This document shows, one piece after another, positions 48,812 to 57,900 of a stretch of 64,000 bases of DNA (positions within the stretch are counted from its first letter, which is position 1; each line of letters begins with the position of its first letter). The DNA comes from Streptomyces cacaoi. Lineage in GTDB: Bacteria > Actinomycetota > Actinomycetes > Streptomycetales > Streptomycetaceae. The stretch spans positions 1-64,000 of the forward strand of contig NZ_BJMM01000032.1 in the NCBI RefSeq assembly GCF_006539165.1, in the 5' to 3' direction. Position numbers and translations under genes: made by a program. The notes below the pieces were generated by a model. The model searched no databases and was not told the origin of the DNA. It was given only the letters and a program-made list of their open reading frames with translations.

Positions 48812-49750
48812 ATGACGACTCCCACTTCCCCGGCGGCCGACGCCGTCGCCCCCGTACGCCCCGCCCGGGCCGGGTCCGCCGCGGGCCCGTCCGCGCCCCT
48901 GCCCGCCGCCGCGCGCCGGGCCCGCCGCAACCGGGTGCTGCACTGGATCGCGGTGCACTCCGTGGCCGTCGCGCTGGCGCTGGCCTTCGTGCTGCCGTTC
49001 GTCTTCGCGTTCCTCACCTCGGTGATGAGCGACGGGCAGGCCATGAGCGGCGAGCTGTGGCCGGCGTCCTGGCACTGGGAGAACTACAGCAAGGTCTTCC
49101 ACACGCCCGGCTTCCTGGACTGGTGGCGCAACTCGCTGATGTACGCGGTGGTCGGCACCGTGTTCACCGTGTGCTCGTCGGTGCCCGTGGCCTACGCGCT
49201 GGCCAAGTTCCGCTTCCGCGGCCGGCGGACGGCGATGCTGCTGGTGATCTCCACGATGATGCTGCCGCCGCAGGTCGTCGTCGTGCCCATGTACCTGGTG
49301 TGGGCGCAGCAGTTCCATCTGTCCGGCACGCTGTGGCCGCTGATCATCCCGATGGCCTTCGGTGACGCGTACTCCATCTTCCTGCTGCGGCAGTTCCTGC
49401 TGACGATCCCCAAGGAGTACATGGAGTCGGCGCGGATCGACGGCTGCGGTGAGCTGCGCACGCTGCTGCGCGTCATCGTCCCGATGGCGAAGCCGGGCAT
49501 CGCGGCCGTCGCGCTCTTCCAGTTCTTCTACTGCTGGAACGACTACTTCGGCCCGCAGATCTACGCGGCACAGAACCCCGGGGCCTGGACGCTCAGTTAC
49601 GGCCTCGAATCGTTCAAGTCCGCGCACAGCGTGGACTGGAACCTGACGATGGCGGCCACGCTGTTGATCATGGCGCCGGTCATCCTCGTCTTCTTCTTCG
49701 CACAGAAAGCCTTCGTCGAAGGCGTCACCCTCACCGGAGTAAAGGGCTGA
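48812..49750 (+). CDS. sugar ABC transporter permease (MalG-type)
   Basis: A 312-residue permease with a ~45-residue Ala/Pro-rich cytosolic N-terminus, then six helices. The coupling motif is KEYMESARIDGCGELRTLLR, followed by IVPMAKPGIAAVALFQFFYC as in the MalG/CarQ-type permeases. It starts 3 nt after the first permease and ends 5 nt before the GH4 gene. It works with the MalF-type partner as the membrane channel. Confidence 0.93.
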   Translation: MTTPTSPAADAVAPVRPARAGSAAGPSAPLPAAARRARRNRVLHWIAVHSVAVALALAFVLPFVFAFLTSVMSDGQAMSGELWPASWHWENYSKVFHTPGFLDWWRNSLMYAVVGTVFTVCSSVPVAYALAKFRFRGRRTAMLLVISTMMLPPQVVVVPMYLVWAQQFHLSGTLWPLIIPMAFGDAYSIFLLRQFLLTIPKEYMESARIDGCGELRTLLRVIVPMAKPGIAAVALFQFFYCWNDYFGPQIYAAQNPGAWTLSYGLESFKSAHSVDWNLTMAATLLIMAPVILVFFFAQKAFVEGVTLTGVKG

Positions 49751-49755
49751 GACAC

Positions 49756-51021
49756 ATGAAGCTCGCAGTGGTCGGCGGAGGCTCGACCTACACCCCCGAA
49801 CTCGTCGACGGATTCGCACGGCTCAGTGACGTGCTGCCCATCGACGAGCTGGTCCTGATCGACCCCGCGGCCGACCGCCTGGAGCTGGTGGGTGGCCTGG
49901 CCCGGCGCATCTTCGCCAAGCAGGGCCACCCCGGCACGGTGACCACCACCGCCGACCTGGACGCCGGGGTGGACGGCGCCGACGCCGTCCTCCTCCAGCT
50001 GCGCGTCGGCGGGCAGGCGGCCCGCGACCGGGACGAGACCTGGCCGCTGGAGTGCGGCTGCGTCGGCCAGGAGACCACCGGCGCGGGCGGCCTGGCCAAG
50101 GCGCTGCGCACCGTTCCGGTCGTCCTCGACATCGCCGAGCGGGTGCGCCGCAGCAACCCGGACGCCTGGATCATCGACTTCACCAACCCCGTCGGCATCG
50201 TCACCCGCGCGCTGCTGTCCGCCGGGCACAAGGCCGTCGGCCTGTGCAACGTCGCCATCGGCTTCCAGCGCAAGTTCGCCCGGCTGCTGGACGTCGCCCC
50301 CGCCGAGGTCCACCTCGACCACGTCGGGCTCAACCACCTCACCTGGGAGCTGGGCGTGCGCCTCGGCGGCCCGGACGGCACCGACGTGCTGCCGAAGCTG
50401 CTCACCGAGCACGGGGACGCCGTCGCCGACGATCTGCACCTGCCGCGCACCCTCGTCGACCGGCTCGGCGTCGTCCCCTCCTACTACCTGCGCTACTACT
50501 ACGCACACGACGAGGTCGTCGGCGCCCAGCGCGAGAAGCCCACCCGGGCGTCCGAAGTGGCCGCGCTGGAAGAGGAGTTGCTGGGCATGTACGCCGACCC
50601 GGCGCTGGACGAGAAGCCCGAGCTGCTGGCCCGCCGCGGCGGCGCCTACTACTCCGAGGCCGCCGTCGACCTGGCCGCCTCGCTGCTGCGCGAGGGCGGC
50701 AGCCGCCACCAGGCGGTCAACACCCGCAACAACGGCACCCTGCCCTTCCTGCCCGACGACGCGGTGATCGAGACCCAGGCACGCATCGACCGGGACGGCG
50801 CGCACCCGCTGCCGGTGCCCCCGCTCGACCCGCAGTTCACCGGGCTGATCGCGCATGTGAGCGCGTACGAGGAACTCGCCCTGCGGGCCGCCCTGCACGG
50901 CGGGCGCGACCGGGTCTTCGCCGCGCTCCTCGCCCACCCCCTCGTCGGCCAGACCGCATACGCCGAGCAGCTCACCGATCTGCTCCTCGCGCACAACAAG
51001 GAGCACCTCGCGTGGGCCTGA
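49756..51021 (+). CDS. GH4 family 6-phospho-glycosidase
   Basis: A 421-residue enzyme of the NAD+- and Mn2+-dependent glycoside hydrolase family 4. N-terminal NAD motif: KLAVVGGGSTYTPELVDGF. Metal and catalytic regions: IIDFTNPVGIVTRAL, GLCNVAIGFQRK (metal-ligand Cys) and GLNHLTW (metal-ligand His). Family 4 enzymes cleave 6-phospho-alpha- or beta-glycosides by an oxidation-elimination mechanism. The CNVAIG/GLNHLTW form is that of 6-phospho-beta-glucosidases. The neighbouring importer does not phosphorylate its cargo, so the phosphate should come from the kinase encoded next. Confidence 0.92.
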   Translation: MKLAVVGGGSTYTPELVDGFARLSDVLPIDELVLIDPAADRLELVGGLARRIFAKQGHPGTVTTTADLDAGVDGADAVLLQLRVGGQAARDRDETWPLECGCVGQETTGAGGLAKALRTVPVVLDIAERVRRSNPDAWIIDFTNPVGIVTRALLSAGHKAVGLCNVAIGFQRKFARLLDVAPAEVHLDHVGLNHLTWELGVRLGGPDGTDVLPKLLTEHGDAVADDLHLPRTLVDRLGVVPSYYLRYYYAHDEVVGAQREKPTRASEVAALEEELLGMYADPALDEKPELLARRGGAYYSEAAVDLAASLLREGGSRHQAVNTRNNGTLPFLPDDAVIETQARIDRDGAHPLPVPPLDPQFTGLIAHVSAYEELALRAALHGGRDRVFAALLAHPLVGQTAYAEQLTDLLLAHNKEHLAWA

Positions 51022-52166
51022 GCGAACCCCGGCCGGCCGCGCCCGCGGGCGGGCCGGCTCCCGGCGTTCCGGCGGTGCTCGCCGTCGACGCCGGCAACAG
51101 CAAGACCGATGTGGCGCTGCTCGCCGCGGACGGCACCGTGCTGGGTGCCGCGCGCGGCGGCGGCTTCCGGCCGCCGGTCGTCGGCGTGGCGGCGGCCGTC
51201 GACGCGCTGGCCGAGACCGTCGCCCGCGCCCACGCGGACGCGACCGGGGACGCGGCCGCGCCCGGCGGCGCCCTCCCGCCCGTGCGGCAGGTGATGGCGT
51301 GTCTGGCCAACGCCGACCTGCCCGTCGAGGAGGAGCAGTTGGCGGCGGCGCTGACCGGGCGCGGCTGGGGCGACGAGGTCACCGTGCAGAACGACACGTT
51401 CGCGATCCTGCGCGCCGGGCTGACCGAGGACGACGGCGACGGCGCCCCGCGCGGCGTCGCCGTCGTGTGCGGCGCCGGGATCAACTGTGCCGGGCTGCTG
51501 CCCGACGGCCGCACCGCCAGGTTCCCGGCCATCGGCCGGCTCTCCGGCGACTGGGGCGGCGGGGGCGGCCTGAGCGAGGAGGCGCTGTGGCACGCGGCCC
51601 GCGCCGAGGACGGCCGGGGCGAGCCCACCCGGCTGCGCACCGCGCTGCCCGCGCACTTCGGACTCGACTCGATGTACGCGCTGATCGAGGCCCTCCACCT
51701 GGGACGCATCCCCTACGCCCGGCGGCTGGAGCTGACCCCCGTGCTGTTCCGGGTGGCCGCCGAGGGCGACGCCGTCGCCGACTCCCTGGTGGCGCGGATG
51801 GCCGAGGAGGTCGTCACCATGGCGGTGGTCGCGCTGCGCCGCCTCGATCTGCTCGGCCGGCCGGCGCCGGTGCTCCTCGGCGGCAGCATCCTCGCCGCCG
51901 GCCATCCGCTGCTCGACGACCGCATCACCGGGCTCCTCGCCCGGCGTGCCCCGCTGGCCGTGCCCCGCGTGGTGCGGGCCCGTCCGGTGCTGGGGGCCGC
52001 GCTGCTGGGCCTCGACGCGCTCGGCGCCGGCCCGGAGGCGCACCGCACCGCGCGGCGCCACTTCGAGCCGGCTGCCCCCTCCGGTGCGCCCCGGGACGTA
52101 CCCGGGCCGGCGTCGGGCGGTGCCGGCCGCACCCGGCCGGTCGGCACCGGACCCGCCCCCGACTGA
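51012..52166 (+). CDS. BadF/BadG-type sugar kinase (N-acetylglucosamine kinase-like)
   Basis: A 384-residue ASKHA-fold protein. Phosphate 1: VLAVDAGNSKTDVALL. Second motif: GVAVVCGAGINCAG. Then RLSGDWGGGGGLSEEALW, as in GlcNAc kinases of the BadF/BadG/BcrA/BcrD ATPase family. The C-terminal ~45 residues are Pro/Ala/Gly-rich and probably disordered. The GTG start at 51012 overlaps the last 10 nt of the GH4 gene. It presumably phosphorylates the imported sugar (GlcNAc, chitobiose or a beta-glucoside) so that the GH4 enzyme can act. Last gene of the operon. Confidence 0.85.
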   Translation: MGLSEPRPAAPAGGPAPGVPAVLAVDAGNSKTDVALLAADGTVLGAARGGGFRPPVVGVAAAVDALAETVARAHADATGDAAAPGGALPPVRQVMACLANADLPVEEEQLAAALTGRGWGDEVTVQNDTFAILRAGLTEDDGDGAPRGVAVVCGAGINCAGLLPDGRTARFPAIGRLSGDWGGGGGLSEEALWHAARAEDGRGEPTRLRTALPAHFGLDSMYALIEALHLGRIPYARRLELTPVLFRVAAEGDAVADSLVARMAEEVVTMAVVALRRLDLLGRPAPVLLGGSILAAGHPLLDDRITGLLARRAPLAVPRVVRARPVLGAALLGLDALGAGPEAHRTARRHFEPAAPSGAPRDVPGPASGGAGRTRPVGTGPAPD

Positions 52167-52186
52167 CGCCGGCCGGGCGTGCACAG

Positions 52187-52220
52187 CCCCGTGGGGCCGT
52201 CGCGGGACGGCCCCACGGGG
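52187..52220. terminator. strong bidirectional terminator
   Basis: CCCCGTGGGGCCGTC (52187-52201) and its perfect complement (52206-52220) form a 15-bp stem with a 4-nt loop, between the convergent kinase and subtilase genes. Confidence 0.88.
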
Positions 52221-52242
52221 TGGGTGGCGGTCCGGCCGGGGA

Positions 52243-53463
52243 TCAGCCGAGGGAGGAGACGTTCAGCAGGGCGTTGGGGGAACCGGAGCCCGGGTTGCCG
52301 ACGACGCCGGTCTGGGCGGAGTTCACCAGCGCGTTGCGCACCTGCGCCGGGGAGGCGCCGGGGTGGGCGGAGAGGTAGAGGGCGGCGGCGCCGGCCGCGT
52401 GCGGGGAGGCCATGGAGGTGCCGCTCATGGTGGTGGAGCCGCCACCGTTGCGGGTGGAGGTGATGCTGCCGCCGGGCGCGAACAGGTCCAGGCAGCGGCC
52501 GTAGTTGGAGAAGTACGAGCGCCCGTCACCGCGGTCCGTCGAGCCGAGGGTGATGGCGGCCGGCACCCGGGCGGGGCTGGTGTTGCACGCGTTGCTGGAG
52601 TCGTTGCCCGCGGCCACGGCGAAGCTGACGCCCTTGTCGATGGCGCCCTGGACGGCGGCGTCCACGGAGGAGCTGGCCGCGCCGCCGAGGCTCATGTTGG
52701 CCACGGACGGGCCGTCGGCGTTCTGCGCCACCCAGTCGATGCCGCCGATCACCTGCGACCACTGGCCGGAGCCCGAGCAGTTGAGCACCCGCACGGAGAC
52801 GATGTCGACGTTCTTGGCCACGCCGTACGTCTTGCCGCCGACGGTGCCGGCCACGTGGGTGCCGTGGCCCTGGCAGTCGCTGGCGTCGTTGTCGTTGTCG
52901 ATGAAGTCCCGGCCGCTGCGCGCGCGTCCGCCGAAGTCCGGGTGGGTCATGTCGACGCCCGTGTCGACGATGTACGCCGTCACACCGGAGCCGTCGTTGG
53001 GGTAGCTGTAGGAGCTGTTGAGCGCGCCGTCTATCCGGTCGATGCCCCAGGAGGGCGGGTTGGGCTGGGTGCCGCTGACCCGCGCCGTGCCGTCGGCCTC
53101 GACGAAGCGCACGCCGGGGGCCTTCGCCAGCTCCTCGGCCTGCTCCTCGCTCGCGCGCAGGGAGAACCCGCGGAAGGCCGCCGAGTAGACCTGGTCGACC
53201 TTGCCGCCGTGCGCGTCGGTGAGCCGCTCGGCGGCGGTGCGGGCCTGCGCCCGCGCGGTGCCGGACGCCGACGCCTCGCCGTCCAGCGCCACGATGTACC
53301 GGCCGGCCGTCGCGCCGGGCGCGTCGGCGTTACGGATGGTGCCCTGCTGCGCGTCGGGCGTGGACGCGCCGGCGGTGGCGGCCTGGCCCAGCCCCAGCAC
53401 CGTCGCGGTCAGCGCTCCGATGCCCAGGGCGGCGAAGCGTCTGGTGCGCGTACGAGTACCCAT
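52243..53463 (-). CDS. secreted subtilisin-like serine protease (S8)
   Basis: A 406-residue preproprotein. The signal peptide is MGTRTRTRRFAALGIGALTA followed by TAGAS. An inhibitor_I9-type propeptide (RYIVALDGEASA ... GVRFVEADGTARV) follows to about residue 130. The mature peptidase has the catalytic Asp in YIVDTGVDMTHPDF, His in GHGTHVAGTVGG, oxyanion Asn in AVAAGNDSSN and Ser in SGTSMASPHAAG. It resembles the proteinase K-like S8A enzymes of Streptomyces and ends without an added C-terminal domain. It is expected to be released after self-processing and to degrade extracellular protein. Confidence 0.94.
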   Translation of the reverse strand: MGTRTRTRRFAALGIGALTATVLGLGQAATAGASTPDAQQGTIRNADAPGATAGRYIVALDGEASASGTARAQARTAAERLTDAHGGKVDQVYSAAFRGFSLRASEEQAEELAKAPGVRFVEADGTARVSGTQPNPPSWGIDRIDGALNSSYSYPNDGSGVTAYIVDTGVDMTHPDFGGRARSGRDFIDNDNDASDCQGHGTHVAGTVGGKTYGVAKNVDIVSVRVLNCSGSGQWSQVIGGIDWVAQNADGPSVANMSLGGAASSSVDAAVQGAIDKGVSFAVAAGNDSSNACNTSPARVPAAITLGSTDRGDGRSYFSNYGRCLDLFAPGGSITSTRNGGGSTTMSGTSMASPHAAGAAALYLSAHPGASPAQVRNALVNSAQTGVVGNPGSGSPNALLNVSSLG

Positions 53464-53631
53464 GGATGCTGCTCCTCCGTCGTGGGGGTGTCGGACCGGG
53501 CGTCCCGCGCCCGGTCATGTGGCACACACCCTCTGCGGGGGTCCGGACCAAAACAATCCGGAAGTGCATAGGTAGGTATACGTATTCGGCTTCGGCACCG
53601 TCGGTGTGTTCCGCCGCCCCGGGCCCGGGGA

Positions 53632-54033
53632 TCAGGCGGCCGGGAGCGGGACGAAGAACCGGTTCATGCCCGGGACGTCGGAGAGGTACGTCTCGATGGA
53701 GGCGATCCGGCCGTCGGCGATCCGGCACACGGTGGCCAGGTGCTCGTCGAGCACGGCGTCCTCGCGGGCGGCCGTGTTGTGCAGGGCCAGCGCCATGTTG
53801 TCCCGGCTCATCAGCACGTGTTCCAGGGTGAACGTCAGCCCGTAGGAGGCGATCAGCTCGGCGCGCTCGACGACGCCGTCCGGGCCGGTGGCGGTGCCGG
53901 AGATCACGTTGTCCCCGGGCAGCGTCCAGGTCACGTCCTCGCTGAGCACCGCGCGGAGCCGGTCCCAGTCGCGGTGGGTGAGCGCGGCGTGGAAGGTGTC
54001 CGCGAGGTGCTGCTTGGTGGCGTCGGTGGTCAT
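53632..54033 (-). CDS. SnoaL-like (NTF2-fold) protein
   Basis: A 133-residue protein of the nuclear-transport-factor-2 / SnoaL-like fold: HLADTFHAALTHRDWDRLRA, VLSEDVTWTLPGDN and ASIETYLSDVPGMNRFF. Such small proteins are cyclases, isomerases or binding proteins, and no function can be assigned. ATG 54033 has AAGGGAG and follows a GGTTCGA palindrome. It is divergent from a 99-residue ArsR-type regulator that very likely controls it. Confidence 0.82.
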   Translation of the reverse strand: MTTDATKQHLADTFHAALTHRDWDRLRAVLSEDVTWTLPGDNVISGTATGPDGVVERAELIASYGLTFTLEHVLMSRDNMALALHNTAAREDAVLDEHLATVCRIADGRIASIETYLSDVPGMNRFFVPLPAA

Positions 54034-54049
54034 GACGACTCCCTTCGAT

Positions 54050-54069
54050 GGTTCGAGTTGATTCGAACC
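54050..54069. promoter_or_regulatory. operator palindrome between the SnoaL-like and ArsR genes
   Basis: GGTTCGA-gttgat-TCGAACC is a perfect 7-bp inverted repeat with a 6-bp centre. It overlaps the TACGGT (-10-like, 54072-54067) of the SnoaL-like gene. A further half-site GGTTCG lies at 54113-54118, next to the arsR promoter (TTGGAG 54120-54125, 17 bp, TACGGT 54143-54148). That promoter would start transcription at the arsR ATG, giving a leaderless mRNA. Confidence 0.7.
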
Positions 54070-54154
54070 GTACACCGCGTTCCGCCGGCTCTGCACACCG
54101 GCTGATCAGCTCGGTTCGTTTGGAGTCGTACTGTCTCGGCGGTACGGTGGTGCC

Positions 54155-54454
54155 ATGGCTGAGGAGCTACGCCTGCCCGCCAGGGAGGCACTGCGGATCG
54201 ACGAGGTCCTGATCGCGCTCGGGCACCCCGTCCGGCTGCGCGTCGTGCGCACGCTCGCCGACGGCCGCGAGATGGCCTGCCGGGACATCCTTCCGGACAT
54301 GACCAAGAGCAGCGCCAGCCACCACTGGAAGGTGCTGCGCGAGAGCGGCGTCATCCACCAGCGCCGCGAGGGCCGTTGCCTGCGCACCACCCTCCGCCGC
54401 GACGACCTCGACGCCCGCTTCCCCGGCCTCCTGGACGCGGTCGTCAACGGCTGA
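54155..54454 (+). CDS. ArsR-family winged-helix regulator
   Basis: A 99-residue single-domain repressor: ALGHPVRLRVVRTLADGRE, CRDILPDMTKSSASHHWKVL (recognition helix) and ESGVIHQRREGRCLRTTLR (wing). It has one Cys in the helix before the recognition helix, and the ELCVCDL-type metal motif is absent, so metal sensing is unlikely. The start is directly at a predicted transcription start. It is divergent from the SnoaL-like gene and close to the shared palindrome. Confidence 0.9.
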   Translation: MAEELRLPAREALRIDEVLIALGHPVRLRVVRTLADGREMACRDILPDMTKSSASHHWKVLRESGVIHQRREGRCLRTTLRRDDLDARFPGLLDAVVNG

Positions 54455-54528
54455 GACCGGCGGACGCCGACGGCGGGCGGGCGCCGTGCACCGCCGCGCG
54501 GCGCGGCGGCCGGGGCGCGGGCCGCGGC

Positions 54529-57500
54529 TCAGGCGCCCGGATGGTCCCCGGCCGGCCCCGCCGCACCGAACGCCGGATGGTGCGCGGGGACCTGCGAGCG
54601 CGAGGTCAGATTGAGCTTGCGCAGCACCCGGGCCACATGCTGCTCGACGGTGCGCGGCGAGAGGAACAGCACCTCGGCGATCTCCCGGTTCGTGCGGCCC
54701 AGCGAGACCAGCCGGGCCACCTCGCCCTCGCGCGGCGAGAGACGGCCGCCGTATCCGCGCCGGCCGCGCCGGGACGGCGTCGCGGTGCCGCTGCGGCGCA
54801 GCACACTGCGGCAGCGCGCCGCGTCCCGCACGGCACCCAGCGCACCGAACTCCTCCGCCGCCGCCGCCAGTTGGGCCGCGGCGGCCGCATCGCCGAACGC
54901 CAGCCGGTTGCGTGCCGCCGCCTCACCGGCCCGCGCGGCCGAGTACGGCTGGGGCAGCACGGCGTAGGCGGCACGCGCGGCGGTGAACGTGGCCGCCGCC
55001 TCGGCGCCGCGCCCCGCCGCCGTGGCCAGCACGCCCTGGCAGGCGAGATGCGCCGCGGCCGCCAGCGGGGCGTCCCGGCCCGCGAGCTGCTCACCGAACT
55101 CCGCCGTGAGCGCCTCCGCCTCCTCGTGCCGGGAACAGCGCACCAGGGCCGCCACCGCCATCGGCGCCAGATCCGCCGCCCAGGTCCAGATGTCCTTCCG
55201 GCGGATCCGTGCCACGGCACGCAGCGCCTCCGCACACCCCGCCTCCGGATCCCCGCACGCCGTGCGCAGCCGCGCCATGGCGGCGGACGCCGCGGCCAGG
55301 ATGTTGGCCGGCGCGTTGGCCGGATCGGCGAGCCCCGCGTCCCGCAGCCGCGCCTCGGCCTCCTCCCACTCGCCCCGGGCCGACGCCAGCAGCCCCAGCA
55401 CCAGATGGGCGTCGGCCGCCACACTGGAGACGCCCCGGACCACCCCGAGCGCGGCGCGTGCCCGCTCCGCCAGGCCGTCCCAGCGGCCGGTGTACCAGGC
55501 CAGGCGCAGCGCCGTGCCCTCGACGATGTTCTCCAGATACGGGGCGCCGTACTCCACGGCCAGCCGCCGCCCCTCGCGCCGGTAGCGGCGGGCAGCGGCG
55601 TAGTGGCCGAGACAGGTGGCGGCATCGGCCAGATTGCCGCAGGCCCGCGCGACCTGACGGCGCTCGGCGACCGTCCCGCCCTGCGCCAGCAGCGTCTCCG
55701 CCTGCCGCCACACCGCCGGCGAACCACAGGACATCAACAGCGCCAGGTGGTTGCCCCGCACGGCGAGGCGCAGCGCGCCGTCGGTCTCCCCGGCCACCAG
55801 CTCCTCGGCCCGCGCGATCCACTTCTCGTGCGTGCTGCGGGGCTGATCGCCCCAGCCGGGCATGGCCAGCGCCGCCATGCCGCGCGCCGCGAGGGCGGGC
55901 CGCTCGTGCAGCTCCGCGACGGCCGTCTCGGTGTCCGCCCTGCCCTCCTGGTACCGGCCGGCCTGATTGTTCAGCAGCAGCCCCAGATTGAGCCGGATCT
56001 CGCCGCGCAGCCCCGCCGGCAGCCGGGCGTCGCGCAGGACCCGGCGCAGCAGCCCGGTCGCGCGGCGGTGCGCCAGCCCGACGGCCGCCTCCCTGCTGAG
56101 CCGGGCCGCGAGCCGGCCCCGCTCGTCCGCCGGCATCCGGTCGTCGCTGAGCAGCTCCTCCAGCAGCTCGACGGCGAGCGCCGTGTCGCCCATGTCGTGG
56201 GCGGCCTCGGCGGCCTGTTCGCAGTGCCGGTACCAGGCGCGCCAGTCGCCCGACATCCGCGCGTGGTAGGCGAGCCGCACCAGCGGCGGCGGATCCCTGC
56301 GGGCCAGCGCCGTCAGCGCCCGGCGGTGCAGCTGGTGCCGGTCGGGCCCGGGCAGCATCGCGTAGACCGCCTGCTGCGCGAGGGCGTGCCGGAACCCGTA
56401 GCGCCCCTCGTCCTGCTCGTGCAGCATCCCCGCCAGCAGCGCCTCCCGGACCGCGGCGACGGCCCGCCCACCGCCACCGGGCCCGCGCACCCCCGGCCCG
56501 TCGGCGCCCGCGTCCGGATCCGTGCCCGTGGGGGAGCCGGGGCGGGGGCTCCGCCCCGGGCCGGGTCTTCGGCCCCGGGACGGCTGCTGCCCGGAGGCCG
56601 GATCCGTGCCCGGGTCGGTGCGGGAAGGCGCGAGGGCCCGGACCGGGGCGGGACGGTAGGGATGCCCGGGACCGGCGCCGAGGACGTCCGCGCCGAGGAG
56701 GTCCGCGAGGGAGTCGTCCGCGAAGGTGCCGTCCGTGCGGGAGCCGTCCGTGCGGGAGGGGCCGGGGAGGGCCGGGCGGGGGAGGTGTGTCCGGGGTGCG
56801 GCGTCGCCGGGGAGGGCCGGGCGGGAGGCGTTTCCGAGCGAGGGGTCCCGGGCGGGCGCGGGCGTGCCGTCGGCCGGGTGTGCGCAGCCGGCACCGCGCG
56901 GCGGACCCGGGCGGGGGTCCGGGTGGGGATCCGTGTGCGGCGCGTCGTCCAGCATGGCGGCCAGCAACTCCTCCTCGGCGGGCACCCGCAGGACCGCCGC
57001 GGCCCGGACGGCCTCCGCCGCGTCGGGGGACAGCTGGGCGAGCCGGTCGGCGGTGGCCTCCTGGAGCAGGGCGGGCACGGGCATGGCCTCCAGGGTGTCG
57101 GTGTCCAGGGCGCGGCCTCTCGCGCCGCGGGCGGCCAGCGCCCGGACGGTCTCCTCCAGGACGAACGGGATCCCCGCGGTACGGCGGTGCAGTTCGGCCG
57201 CCAACTCGTCCGTGATGTCCGCCCCTTCGGCCATCGCCGCCGCCAGCTCGCGGACGGCGGCCGGACCGAGCGGCAGCAGCGGCACCCGGACCTCGGTGGT
57301 GCCCGGCGGGCACCGGTGCGCCCGCCCCAGCGGCAGTCCGCCGTCGCCGGGCAGGTCCTCGCGCCGGTAGGTCAGCAGCAGCGACAGCCCCGGGGGCGGC
57401 GCGTCGGCCAGGAACCGCAGCAGATCGCGGGTCCCGTCGTCCGCCCAGTGCACGTCCTCCACGACGACGACGGTCTCGCCGAGGGCTTCGAGCAGGGCGC

Positions 57501-57900
57501 GGACGGCGCGGAACAGCCGGTGCTGGGCCGCACGGTGGTCGGTCGGCGGCTCCGGTGCCGGCGGCAGCGCGGCGGCCAGCTCGGGCACATGGGCGCGCAG
57601 CGCACCGCACACCGGGTTGAGCGGGGCGGGCAGGGCGTCGCCGAGGCCGCGGAAGAGGTCGACGACGGGCCCGTAGGGGAAGGGCTCGCGCAGCGGGAGG
57701 CAGCTGCCCAGCAGCGCCCGGCGGCCTGCCGGGGCCCGGCCGAGCGCTTCGTGGACGAGGCGGGTCTTGCCGATGCCGGCCTCGCCCTCCACGAACACCA
57801 CCGAGGGAGGGGCGGCGAGGGCGGCGGTGAGCGCGTCCAGTTCGTCCTGCCTGCCGACGAACCGGGGGGCCTGCGGGGATCGGAGAACGGCGTACGGCAC
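54529..57900 (-). CDS. large AAA-ATPase / LuxR-HTH transcriptional regulator (LAL/MalT-like)
   Basis: A 1123-residue regulator. It has an N-terminal AAA_16 ATPase (FVGRQDELDALTAAL; Walker A FVEGEAGIGKTRL ~38-47; Walker B VVVVEDVHWADD), a long TPR-like helical middle and a C-terminal LuxR HTH (LSPREGEVARLVSLGRTNRE, LSPRTVEQHVARVLRKLNL). Between the ATPase and middle domains is a Pro/Gly/Asp-rich insert of ~170 residues (56430-56950). GTG 57900 is preferred because GGAGG sits 8 nt upstream (57913-57909); ATG 57921 is in frame but lacks a site. LAL regulators often activate secondary metabolism or sugar use; the target here is unknown. Confidence 0.9.
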   Translation of the reverse strand: MPYAVLRSPQAPRFVGRQDELDALTAALAAPPSVVFVEGEAGIGKTRLVHEALGRAPAGRRALLGSCLPLREPFPYGPVVDLFRGLGDALPAPLNPVCGALRAHVPELAAALPPAPEPPTDHRAAQHRLFRAVRALLEALGETVVVVEDVHWADDGTRDLLRFLADAPPPGLSLLLTYRREDLPGDGGLPLGRAHRCPPGTTEVRVPLLPLGPAAVRELAAAMAEGADITDELAAELHRRTAGIPFVLEETVRALAARGARGRALDTDTLEAMPVPALLQEATADRLAQLSPDAAEAVRAAAVLRVPAEEELLAAMLDDAPHTDPHPDPRPGPPRGAGCAHPADGTPAPARDPSLGNASRPALPGDAAPRTHLPRPALPGPSRTDGSRTDGTFADDSLADLLGADVLGAGPGHPYRPAPVRALAPSRTDPGTDPASGQQPSRGRRPGPGRSPRPGSPTGTDPDAGADGPGVRGPGGGGRAVAAVREALLAGMLHEQDEGRYGFRHALAQQAVYAMLPGPDRHQLHRRALTALARRDPPPLVRLAYHARMSGDWRAWYRHCEQAAEAAHDMGDTALAVELLEELLSDDRMPADERGRLAARLSREAAVGLAHRRATGLLRRVLRDARLPAGLRGEIRLNLGLLLNNQAGRYQEGRADTETAVAELHERPALAARGMAALAMPGWGDQPRSTHEKWIARAEELVAGETDGALRLAVRGNHLALLMSCGSPAVWRQAETLLAQGGTVAERRQVARACGNLADAATCLGHYAAARRYRREGRRLAVEYGAPYLENIVEGTALRLAWYTGRWDGLAERARAALGVVRGVSSVAADAHLVLGLLASARGEWEEAEARLRDAGLADPANAPANILAAASAAMARLRTACGDPEAGCAEALRAVARIRRKDIWTWAADLAPMAVAALVRCSRHEEAEALTAEFGEQLAGRDAPLAAAAHLACQGVLATAAGRGAEAAATFTAARAAYAVLPQPYSAARAGEAAARNRLAFGDAAAAAQLAAAAEEFGALGAVRDAARCRSVLRRSGTATPSRRGRRGYGGRLSPREGEVARLVSLGRTNREIAEVLFLSPRTVEQHVARVLRKLNLTSRSQVPAHHPAFGAAGPAGDHPGA

